64,000 nucleotides of DNA. Source: Phymatolithon calcareum (taxonomy: Eukaryota; Rhodophyta; Florideophyceae; Hapalidiales). Numbering within the stretch: position 1 is the first letter of the stretch; every line of letters begins with the position of its first letter. The DNA is taken from positions 1,178,001-1,242,000 of the forward strand of contig OZ345353.1 of assembly GCA_977006965.1 (NCBI GenBank), given 5' to 3'. Positions 10,330 through 20,049 of this stretch are shown here, piece after piece. Position numbers and translations under genes: made by a program. The notes under the pieces were generated by a model. It was not told the origin of the DNA. It searched no databases and worked only from the letters and a program-made list of their open reading frames with translations.

Positions 10330-12312
10330 ATGCTGGAAGACGAAGAAAACGAGCTCATTTCTGTGAAAAGCCGCCTTTGCCGTATGGGCTTCGACAAGAA
10401 CAATCCAGAAACGACCATCTCAGAAAACAAGGACAGAGTTCCCGAAGCCTCCACTGCTGTATTTGAGTTTTTGTGCAAATATCTTGGCAATACAATCGCA
10501 AGGCAAATCTACTCGAAATCTATGTAAGCTCGGACATTGACGGTGACTTGGAGGACATACTTCTTCCTATTCCAGCTGTTGTGCTCTCCAATTCGCATGT
10601 CCCGATTCATGTAGATCCAGACGGAGAGAAGAACAACGATTCATGCAATCACGAACACACCCGTCTATGCACGCCCATTCCTGGCCACGACCTCACACCA
10701 CCCGTCCTGGTCTTCCCGCTAAGTGCTCCTTCGGCTGTTGTTCGTGACCTAAATACCACGACAGATCCATAGTTACGGCAGGGAAGGAAGCGGGCATTGC
10801 AGAAGGCGTCCACTAAGGAAGAGCGGAGAAAGGTAGTAAAGTGGATGATTGCGAACGAAACACCGACTCTTCACATCGCACGAACAATCGAACACTTCCC
10901 GGATATCTTTAATGGAAAACCGAAGAATGACAGTTCTAAGTGCAGTCTGTGGTGGAAACAGCGCGCGACAATTTTAAGCTCTCAACTTTATGGTCCTCTG
11001 TCTATCAGCGTCACGCAGAGCAATTCGCTCTCTGCATCGTCGACAAATCGACGAATTCCTCTAAAATCGCAATCTGGAAGAGGTCCTCGCACATCACCTT
11101 GGGTTTTATGGCCTTATGGTCAAATTCTGTCTGAGTTTCACCGTTTGAGAAAAGCCGGCGACAAGTTTTCGCGGTCTCTGATCCAGGAGATCGCTGTTCA
11201 TATCATAGAGATCTCGGAACACCCTCACTTCAATATTGCATCTGAAGAAAAAGGGAGGCCAATCATTGCGGAATTAACTTTCCGATGGTGCAAAGGTTCA
11301 TGGAGAAGAACAACATCGTTATGCGATCTCAAAGTGGTAAGCTAATGATCAGTGCAGTCGACAGCTACACATCGACAAGAAGATGGCGTACCACCTCGGC
11401 GCCGTGTCACGTGAGCTCATGTCAGGGACTATCGACGAGTGTATGAAACGTTGAGGAAACACACTTTATCGTCAATATGGATAATGGAAAGTTTCTGGCG
11501 TTTCGAGGAGACAAAAACGTGAAGTACAGTGACGTTGTATCGGGCGGAAAAGGCATGACTATGGTTGTTCGCATTACTGGAGGTCCTGACGGACGAATTG
11601 AAGTTCCTTTTATGATTTTTCAGAACGATAACCAGCCATCCCATATTCGGTGTTGCAGATAATGTACCCGGCGTTTCCTATCGCACAAGCAAAACTGGAT
11701 TCATCAATCAAGGTCTTTGGGTCGAGTGGCTTCAAGAGCGCCGCGCTCAACGTTCTTCAGGACAATCAGGGAGGACGAGGCACATATGGTGTGACAATGC
11801 CTCAGGACATGCAGAGATTGACGCTTCCACAGCGGTTCTGCGACGAATTAATGCTACTGTTAGGAAGCTCGTACCGAATGCGACCGATAATATTCAGCCT
11901 GTTGATTCTTTTGTAATAGCCAAAATCAAGTCTGTTTGGAGAGAGAAGTGGGAGAAGAGAAAATTGAATCAGATCATAAGCGATAATGGTTTCAAGTACT
12001 CGGGCCGGCGGGATGGAAGGAGCATTGATAAATCCCGGGAAGGGATATTTCTTGCGGCTGGCTGCTGTTGTTATTCGAGAAGTTAACAATATCAAAGACA
12101 CGAACGGAATGACCATGGCCAGAAAAACAATTCTCCAATGCGGTCTCGGTATGGAAAACGGGGTGTGGAAGGTGTCGCAGTTGAAAAGAGAGTTGCAAGA
12201 GATTGTCCGTGAGCATAATGTGCATTTCGAAGGGGAGCAAGTACCAGATCTTGGAGAAAATTTCGCGAACATACAGGAAGATGTAAAATTTATTCACTCT
12301 GTCGTCTTTTAA
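10330..12312 (+). pseudogene. pogo/Tigger-type DDE_1 transposase pseudogene
   Basis: The N-terminal piece is MLEDEENELISVKSRLCRMG. A helix-turn-helix region follows in the frame from 10797 (STKEERRKVVKWMIANE, IEHFPDIFNGK, then WWKQR), typical of pogo/CENP-B-like DNA-binding domains. The catalytic core begins with NMDNGKFLAFRGDKNVKYSD (near 11480), where the usual DET is DNG. It continues in another frame with the second aspartate in CDNASGHAE (about 11788) and the third in NATDNIQPVDSFVIAKIKS (about 11880-11935). The C-terminal frame (11986-12312) ends LGENFANIQEDVKF. Two or three frameshifts break an otherwise well-preserved family member, so the gene is inactive as it stands. The D...DN...D spacing fits the DDE_1 (DDD/E) superfamily. 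Confidence 0.85.
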
Positions 12313-12570
12313 AAGCAATAAGTACTTTCCTTTCTTATCTCTCGTCTAGGTGACGAGAATATTGTTTCTATAAACCTGGCGCACTAATTGTTGGATGCAG
12401 CTTGGATTTTTATGTTCCTAATTAGTGCGGTCCACACTAATTGTGGTCTTTACTGTAGCTGCAAATACCCTCTCCTGTCGAGGAAAAGTAGATCGGGTGG
12501 GTGCTTTGTTTGTTTGTCTATTGCAGGATATTTGAGCTACATAATGCGTACGTTACTCAACATCTACGGT

Positions 12571-12790
12571 GCCTCTAAGATGTTCCTGAGCTGGATCGAT
12601 TCTGGGTGCTCGCGTAACTGCTTCCCGCGAATACTGAGGCACACCACTATACGGCGACATCCGTGTGCCCTTCGCGGAACGTAATTCAATCCTTGCTTAT
12701 GACAGGACTTGAACCGGCGACCTCAACATTCCTTCCTGTATCATCGAGAAATTCGCACAGGTGCGCGGAGGCAGTATTACCACTTTGCCA
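12571..12790 (-). mobile_element. tRNA-related SINE, copy 1
   Basis: On the minus strand the head reads TGGCAAAGTGGTAATACTGC (A-box-like, about 12790 to 12768). About 65 nt later comes GCCGGTTCAAGTCCTGTC (B-box-like, near 12713 to 12696). The A-to-B spacing is long, as in class II tRNAs with a variable arm. A body of about 120 bp follows, ending CATCTTAGAGGC at 12571. Copy 2 at 19293-19508 has the same order, with GGTTCGAATCC as its B box and the same GCCTCTAAGATG end. A tRNA-like head fused to a shared non-tRNA body in two dispersed copies is what defines a SINE. Confidence 0.7.
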
Positions 12791-12874
12791 AACCGGTGAT
12801 CTGTGCTGATAACCTGGTTATCAGCACCGGTGACCTATGCAGATAACCAGGTTATCGGCACCGATCACCGGTTT
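12790..12874. repeat. Compound palindrome
   Basis: Outer arms AAACCGGTGATC (12790-12801) and GATCACCGGTTT (12863-12874) enclose two smaller palindromes built from GATAACC/GGTTATC, one of which is GTGCTGATAACC...GGTTATCAGCAC. It sits at the 5' edge of SINE copy 1. It could form a branched hairpin. No function is evident. Confidence 0.6.
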
Positions 12875-13298
12875 GACAAGTAAGGGTTGGCCCCCTGAAT
12901 GTCGGGCGATAACCAGTCCTCGATCGTCTGTATGAGACCTCGGGGTTCCCTCGGAATCATACTGCGACCTCGGTCAGGTTATCGCCCTCTCAACAGGGCG
13001 ACAACCCTTACATACCATCTAGCAATAAACTTCAGGGCAAATCGCGCTCTCAACTCTCTTCGAGCATGCAACCACTCACATAAGCATTTATCCACCAAGA
13101 ACAATGCAATATAAGACAATCGTGAATTAAGACTGCCCTCATGGTGTGTGCAATAATTCGACAAAATCTATTATATTTGTAGCAGTTTCAAAGTCAAGGA
13201 ATAACACACCCTCAAGAAGACAAGAAGCAGCATACGCAGACAGTCGCGCGTTCTCATGACCGTTTGAGGAAATTCAGAGACACTCTGATTTGCTCTGA

Positions 13299-13650
13299 AT
13301 GGTCGACATCTCCTCCGACGTTGACCAGATTCAGAATGCTGCAAATGCGACAGCACTGAAGCACCACGTTGACTCGGAAGGCTATCGGAAGAAGTATCAA
13401 CAAGTCTTGGTTGGCTCAGTGCTCCTTCGGGAGCGCAAGGGGAGAACTGGTCGATATAGGCGACGCACCATGGCCGGTCCTCGTTTTGGGAAACCAGCGG
13501 TCATTACGGATCGCCACGACTAACGGTGTGCGACGACATTCTTGAACAGTACGTAAACCTTCGCAAGGTTCTTTAACGCTGAGCGCGCGAAAGGTAGTTA
13601 ACGCTTCTTCGGTTCTGAACAGTTCATTGCCGTTTTTCCGGCAGTGTATT
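13299..13650 (+). repeat. Unclassified coding-like repeat, copy 1
   Basis: A frame at 13299-13523 ends GRYRRRTMAGPRFGKPAVITD and is followed by sequence coding for a DDILEQ-like segment. The stretch from about 13478 is repeated at 41385-41590, where another frame reads RFMPGSRNRKPAVTTDQHYK then LVRDDILEQHVPLREVPQRK. Conservation of the peptide across frames in two distant copies suggests an old mobile-element protein. I cannot assign a family. Confidence 0.45.
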
Positions 13651-13829
13651 CTACATTGCCCCCCAGTGAGGCTAGCCGCGCTTCGAGGTCTAAGTTTTCT
13701 CCATTCTGTGCTATCCTGTGCGATAATAAGAGCTATTTGTGCGTTTCGGGTTGGGCACGTCGCTCAAGAGTGACTACGGGGATGGTCTGACACACTGCAG
13801 TAACATTTGGCGTGCTTTGCGGTGCTCGA

Positions 13830-13945
13830 CAGGGCTGGCATCCAATATATTTCATTGCCAATATGATATATTGCAGTACATTGCTATTGGAGCGCTATTG
13901 TAAGAGCCTGACCTTATCGCAATACGTATTGCAAATAGATTGACT
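13830..13945 (+). repeat. Possible hAT terminus with ATTGC-rich subterminal repeats
   Basis: CAGGGCTGGCATCCAATATA at 13830 resembles hAT-type ends. It is followed by many ATTGC/GCAAT words, as also seen flanking the hAT-2 transposase (20050-20165 and 21640-21730). I could not find the matching inverted terminus, so this is only a candidate. Confidence 0.3.
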
Positions 13946-14799
13946 TATGTTTGCGGGACGCATGCCACCGAGAGTACGTATATCATACAGTACTTTAGTA
14001 CTGATCACTGAATGCCAGAGAAGTTAGAAAAGAGCTGACGTGGCGTTAATCAATGGACTGTCAATCCGGTAATTCTACGATAGCCCAATCAGACAGAGTT
14101 CTCTCATCATGAGCGGCAGTCCAATGTTTGTATTTTACTAACGGAGAACAGGGCGTCGATGACGCCTCAGTTGTTCTAGGCGTTAATGATCTTGAAGGTC
14201 AACAGGACGTATTAGAACCAGTCCTCAATATCCATTGCCAAAAAAAGCGACAGTGTGAACAAGCTTCTGCAAGAAAATATGGAGTACAAAGATCAATCCT
14301 GAATGTGAAAAAGATTTTCGATATTGCCTTGCAATCCTTATTGCAAAGACTACTTAAATGAGAACGTAATCGAAGGATTGTAGCGCAACGAAAAATCTCT
14401 CAGGTGCAATGATAATTGACAAAGGGAGCTTCAATTAAACATAAATCCAATCCAATCGTTATTGCAAAGAAGTCGTCGTCACTGTTTTCGCTATTGTTCT
14501 TGCACTGTACTCACGGATCAATAAAAATACTACTGCGACAATCCCTGGTGCTCGTCCATGCGAAGAATGTGCCCAAGCAAATTCTATCATTGATCTATGT
14601 CGCAAACGACGTTTTAATGCTAAGGGGCGCTCCGAATAAATAGCGTGTGGGGCAATCGCACGAGCCGTGAGTCTCGAATTCCATGTTCATGCACCTGCTC
14701 ATTGCGATGCGACAAGAAAACAATGTAATAAAAGATCATTTTTCCATGTGTTTCTCATCAAATTCTTTCACATCATGACCAAAAAAAGATACTCTTACT
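13946..14799. other. Unassigned DNA
   Basis: Short frames at 14128-14361 and 14416-14643 show no recognisable domain. Scattered TTGCAA words continue from the preceding repeat. Confidence 0.35.
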
Positions 14800-14905
14800 T
14801 AGACAGAATACAGCCAAAACCTCTTCGCACTAAGTTGAACCAAACGTCCGCAGATGCGTTGGTAACGTTTAACTAAAAATCTACAATTCTTATTCTTCTT
14901 AGACA
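14800..14905 (+). repeat. LINE family C 3' end
   Basis: AATACAGCCAAAACCTCTTC, then CCGCAGATGCGTTGGTAACG and a TAAAAATCTAC...CTTATTCTTCTT tail, match 38690-38805 and, more briefly, 44535-44615. On the minus strand they match 59160-59250 and 63325-63400. The unit is always 3'-anchored with a TTCTT-rich end, as expected of 5'-truncated LINE copies. Confidence 0.6.
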
Positions 14906-17220
14906 CCAGGAGGCCAGGCACAAGTTTCCCTGTAAATGCTCTTGAGTTTCACTAGGCAGTTTCGTGAGGAGCACTTGTGTCTTGAACAAGCACCCTTTGG
15001 ATATTGCCTATGAACATTAGCCAAGCACAGAAATGAAAAATATTCGATTTGCTGTGCCACACGGATCAGCAAGATGTAGCGGAGATACGCGGCAGTGTTT
15101 GAGATATCGCCCTTCCGGAGGACTTCTGACCTGACTCTGAATGCCTGTCCATTCTCTGTGTACATCGAACGCCCTTCAATTCAAAAAAATTCCACAAGCA
15201 TAAGGAAATAAGGTGGTTGTGAGAGCACAAGATCGTTGGCACATTGTTTGATAAATGTTGTACTGAACATGATTCATAAGATTTTTTTGAGCAAAACTTT
15301 TTCTTTACTCTGCACTTCCGATTACGCTCGCGGGCAGTAAATCTTAGATATATGTCATAATGATATGTATGAGAAAGATTTAGACTAACTTATGTTTCTC
15401 CGGGACAAGCACTTCATATATTATGAGCAGAAGCGATGCTGTCGTTGAGCTCATCCACAGACAGTGCATGCAATCCTGACGAAAGATGGGCTCTCTTAGT
15501 AGAGCTGTGCTGCGGCCAAGTATTGCGTCCAACTGCTACATAAATTGCCCTCCGTGCTCAACATGTGGACAAAAATTGAATGGTGGAAGTTCGTTTGTCA
15601 CTGGCCCAATAAGACTAAGACAGGACAGCAAGCACACTGCCGAAGAATTAGAATTCGCGCCCCACAAGTAGGACGAATTGGGAGCGCATGAACAGATCGG
15701 CGAAAAAACCGCTTTCTAAACCAGGCGCAACCAAAGGGTTGAGGTAAACTCAATCTCGGAAAATCTATTTCTTTTCTCGCAATGATTTTTCGAATGATTC
15801 TTGTTACGTACTGAAGCATATAAAATCGCTTCCAAGATTGTCCCTGTAACAGGAGAGAGAATAACCCGTTTGGACGTGCCGGGCATAAGAGTGCTTATTT
15901 ACTTCCATTATTAAACTGTGTAGTGGTTGTCGGCAGGTGTGGCGTCAATGTCACCAGATAGCTGTGAGGAGTAACCATTACAGCTGTGTAGCGATGAGAA
16001 TTGTGTAATCTCAAATATCATGTCATTTCCGAATTACAATAGATTTATTGACTTCTATACGCGATTCATTCTTGTGCAAGTATAAATCTTCTAAACCATA
16101 GATTTCTGTGTCTCTCGAATTATATCAGGATAAGTAGCTAGCACTGGTGAAGCAAATTCACATAGCTGTCAACCACAAACACACGAAAGGGTAACTACGT
16201 GTCTCAATAGGTTCAGACTCCTGAAAATGTACAAGTTCTGTGGTGGACACAGTCTTCAGAGAGTACAGTCGAAGTTGAAGTGCTGCACATGAGAGGTATA
16301 TCCTGGCTTCCACTATCTAGCAATACGTATTGAACTGGTTTTTTTTCAAAAGAAATTAAGGAGGCTCTTGAGCGACGCGGCTCTTCGCAACGTCGACCAA
16401 ATGCATGCTAAAACTATTTGCAGGCAATTTCTCTTCACCTGTCAAGATAATGGTGCGTGTCTACAAGCAGACCCGTTTTGTGGACGATTGCGCTTGTTCT
16501 TTTTTCCGCAATTTTCAAGTGTCGAGATGAAACGTGAGGAGCCGGAGAGCGCAAATTGGAGAATCATGTTTTGAATAGCTTTGCGATACTATTTAACTCT
16601 TGGCAAGAATTTTACTATTGTGTAGGAAACCAAATATCTTATATACTATTTTTTGGGTCGACGCACCGGGATCCTTATTGGGATGCACACGAAATTTATA
16701 GTTCATATTCGACTATATTGCGCCACGTGGGTGCTGCCTACAAATGGGTTATGCCCCCCTACCAGCGTGTTCGGATCGCGTGCAGCAAGAGAGAAATTAG
16801 CGGCTTCGTTAGCTTTCATTGTCTACTCGCATAAAAGAAACGTTCCGTTGCTCTGTGGAAAGCGACTGAAGCACACAGAACCGTTCCCTTCCAGGGACAT
16901 TGCCATTGATTCGTAGAGCACGTGTGCATTGTACAGAAGTGTATATTCAACTTGATATCTGACATGAGCATTCCTATATTCCACAATATGGTGATGTTCA
17001 TGCATGGTAGAGCATCCTAGCTCACCGTAAGGATTTCAGTCAAATTGGTTTCGCCTGTCGCTGCAGTACGCACTGCCTGTCACGCAAATTTCCAACGTGA
17101 CGCGAATGCATCCGCATAATTGTCATTACAACAAGTATGTTGAATTTTAATTATAAGCGTAGCATGATACACGGAATAACAATCGAGTACGTGCTAGGGG
17201 CTCAGATAGAATACCAGACA
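14906..17220. other. Long unassigned stretch
   Basis: No frame above about 92 codons occurs, and no known domain, RNA gene or window repeat is seen. AGCAATACGTATTG near 16318 echoes the ATTGC motifs of the hAT-like repeats. Confidence 0.35.
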
Positions 17221-17224
17221 TTAG

Positions 17225-17312
17225 AGTAGAGCCGCCCTAGTGAGGGTAGCACCTGAGGAAGCCTTGCTCGTATATTCGTATGACTGTGGGGTTTTAAAAA
17301 ATAAATAAAAAA
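17225..17312 (+). repeat. LINE family B1 3' tail
   Basis: GGTAGCACCTGAGGAAGCCT, then TTGCTCGTATATTCGTATGA and GGGGTTTTAAAAAATAAAT, match the B1 3' UTR seen at 28480-28545 and 40965-41030. It is extremely 5'-truncated. Confidence 0.65.
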
Positions 17313-17974
17313 GATACACGGAATCTGAAAGATTTCTTTTTACTGTATCGGCCCTGAATTAAATCGCGGCATTCATCCTTTCCAATTGCTCACTGCTCAT
17401 TGAGCAGTGCCCAACGCCGAGAAACTCCCCGCAACTTAAGCGCGTTCTCTCCAAACTAGACTTGCGATGCCATGGAACGTACGTCAACCACAATCAATCA
17501 GCACACACTGGATTTTACAAGCCCTTAGAATTCCTTTCTGAGACCACCAGCCAGTGCCCCCAAAATAATACCAGAAAAGTGCTCTTCACTTGTTTTAGCT
17601 TCAATCTTAGATATAATATTGAATCTGCTCCCACCACCGGGTCGAAAAAGAAGCAATAAAATGATTTGCTCTTGAAGGATAGAAAACTATGTATGTTGAA
17701 GAGAAATGATTCTGGTTTTAATACATACTCTTTCGATGAATTTCTGTCGAGAGACAACCGGACCAAAACATCGAATAATCAGGTGGTCTAGTGTTGCCTG
17801 GTGATATGTAATGTGTTTGTTTCAATAGTTCACAAAGCGTCACATGCTCCAATGAATCTTGAAGCTGACGATTTCCGGTCGTTGAAGACTTGCTTAATTA
17901 ATATATTTTCTTTCTTTATGTGGAAAGATCGCTCAAACATAAGGTAAGCGCCTAAAGCTGTTCTGCAACAGCTT

Positions 17975-18180
17975 CTCATTCTTCAGAAATCTAAAGCTGT
18001 CGAACGGCATAGCTCTTCTACAGTTTTTATACCCACTCTACCAATAAACTTATGTTTGGAGACGGAACGTCCACCACACATTAACATCAGGAGCTTGGCA
18101 ATTTTATTTGCAGCCAGAATTACAGGCTTTGCAAATTGGGTCGTACGACATTGTGTCCCTGTTGAATCCATGCCTAAAGA
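17975..18180 (-). pseudogene. LINE family C C-terminal fragment
   Basis: The minus-strand frame contains HKFIGRVGIKTVEELCRST, closely matching KQLIGRVRDKTVEGLCRER at the C-terminus of the family C LINE at 45263. The zinc-binding HxxxC part before it is degraded. I infer a truncated LINE copy. Confidence 0.55.
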
Positions 18181-18848
18181 AGGCCACTATGAGGGTATAG
18201 TCTCCAATTAGTTGATGTAAGATCACCACTGCCGTCTATGCGATTTGGGCAACTCTCGGGGCAGTGTCGGACCTGTGTGTCAATGTGAATCTGCTTTCGC
18301 CCCAAGGAGGATCGCTAAGCAGTGCTCTGTTTTGTTAGTTACCTTCTACTTAGATTACGGCAGGTTGTTATTCCTGCTAGGTCATTTAAAGCATAATATG
18401 CTTTATTTCTTCTCTGCCTACCACCCGCCCTTACTGGGCGATTCCATCCTCAGTAACCGGTGTGGTTCCACGTATCGTAAGTCCAAGTGGACGGCCAGAA
18501 ATGTTGGACTATTTTCCTTACAGCAACTATTCAACTTGTACATTTGCGCTGCACATCGGCTTGACCTCCATGTGCAATGCGAAAAACTACTCCCGAAACA
18601 CGTGCAACACGTGGGAAATCAGGAGAAAAAACCGCATCAGAAGTCTTCGCTGGAAACAGTTGCACACCCACTCGAATCCGGGACCTTACCTTGGCCGCCT
18701 TACCGCGCGTCGCCCGAGTCAGTTTAACAACTTGACCAGGTGGTTGTCGGACCCGAGAGAGGAATAAACTTCTTCCCAAATTGAGAGACGAGAAGAAGAG
18801 GGGTGATTCCTTCCGAGACTCTGTTTTTTCAACTGAAAAAAAGCGATA

Positions 18849-18910
18849 CAATCGCCGTTACTCCAAGGTGAGGCTTTGGGAGCTCTCAAAATAAAATCAT
18901 CAAATACCCC
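18849..18910 (+). repeat. LINE family A 3' terminus
   Basis: GTTACTCCAAGGTGAGGCTT, GGGAGCTCTCAAAATAAAAT and CATCAAATACCCC match the minus-strand ends of the family A copies at 41625 and 60500. It is an ultra-short 5'-truncated insertion. Confidence 0.7.
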
Positions 18911-19292
18911 TTCCCAAATTGACGAGCAATTTAAACGGTTTTGATAATAATGCGTAGTAGCGCGGCGTTGCGCACAGCTTACAGAAAAATTCGAGTATAG
19001 TGAAATTCTATAGATTGCCGTCTGTGTATTGCCAGGTAACAATATCGCAATAGGTCAACCTGCAGTAAAGGTGTGGTACGAGGTACATTTTCTTGTGCAG
19101 TAAAATGAAGCCATAGCTCTGTCGGAAAGGTACTGGTCCCGAAAGTAGGGACGCGGGTAAATTCTCTTACATCCACTGGCTCTTGGAGTCTCTCTTCGAA
19201 AGATCTTAGCGCTATGTGCAGATCGGCTACGATGCTTTCATTTTTGATTGCCAGATGTTTGAGGTATTCTCCAGCTACTGCACATTTAAAAA

Positions 19293-19508
19293 GCCTCTAA
19301 GATGCTCATGAATTGGATCTATTTGGACTTCTCGCACACTGCTTCCCACAGTTTGTGCGGACACACCACAATCCGCGTGCCATTGTCTCTAAGTAATTCA
19401 ATTCTTGATTGAAATAGGATTCGAACCTGTGACCACACCTTCCCTCTAGTATCATACCGAGACGTGCGCACTGGAGCGCGGAGGCAGTTTATCACAGTAC
19501 CGTAGGTG
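19293..19508 (-). mobile_element. tRNA-related SINE, copy 2
   Basis: The minus strand runs from an A-box-like ACTGTGATAAACTGCCTCC near 19495 to B-box-like CACAGGTTCGAATCCTATTT near 19415. It then continues through the same body as copy 1 to CATCTTAGAGGC at 19293, followed by a short A-rich stretch in minus orientation. Sharing of both head and body with 12571-12790 supports a family rather than a decayed tRNA gene. Confidence 0.7.
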
Positions 19509-20049
19509 GGAATCGGCAAGGTTTACTGTGAAGACCACATGCGTACAGTAAATCTTTACGGAGGACTGATGATGGATTATGACGCTTCCAATGTGAGCGG
19601 CGCAGAATCGATTCCAAGATTTCTCATCGCACAGGCTCAACATTGGCCTTTCAACATTCAGAATTTCGCAGTAACTGGATGTCCATACGTGGAAACCAGG
19701 GCATGGGAGCAGAATACTGGTACTGCAATTTACGGCAATATACTGCTATTTCCGTAAATTGGCCCGTCGTTTCCAATGGCAACGTAAACTGCTCCGTCGT
19801 AAACAATTGCAGTACGTATGGGCTAGCAGATCTGAGTTATATCTGTCAATAAGCGTACCACGCATCGATACAAACTCGCTGTTCTATTCTAGCTGTATGC
19901 GTCGTTTCCACCGTGGAACTGATGTCATCGTCATAGTGTAAACAAAAGGGTAGAAACTGGGTGGAAATTCCCTCATCGTTCACACCCCTCCTTCCGTGGT
20001 TGCACACTCGACCGACCGATGGCCGCACGACCAGGGATAGTACCAATAT

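Larger units (their letters stand above)
9321..12455 (+). mobile_element. pogo/Tigger-like DNA transposon (pogo-2), 3.1 kb
   Basis: Terminal inverted repeats CAGTAAGGACCAAAATTAGT (9321) and, inverted, ACTAATTGTGGTCTTTACTG (ending 12455) are flanked by TA at 9319-9320 and 12456-12457. Both subterminal regions carry repeated TTAGTGCGG/CCGCACTAA motifs, likely transposase-binding sites. Inside lies one transposase gene of the HTH plus DDE_1 type, broken by frameshifts, and a retroposon inserted at 10148-10295. The insertion target was the 3' UTR of a B2 LINE. Pogo-1 at 6308 is a deletion derivative of the same family. Confidence 0.88.

Noticed and set aside
12696-12790. A genuine tRNA gene
   Set aside because: The head lacks a clean acceptor stem, and it continues into a body shared with 19293-19508, so a SINE fits better.
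18245-18727. 160-codon frame as a possible gene
   Set aside because: No domain is present, an overlapping frame of similar size exists, and LINE and SINE fragments lie around it. Length alone is not evidence in 64 kb.
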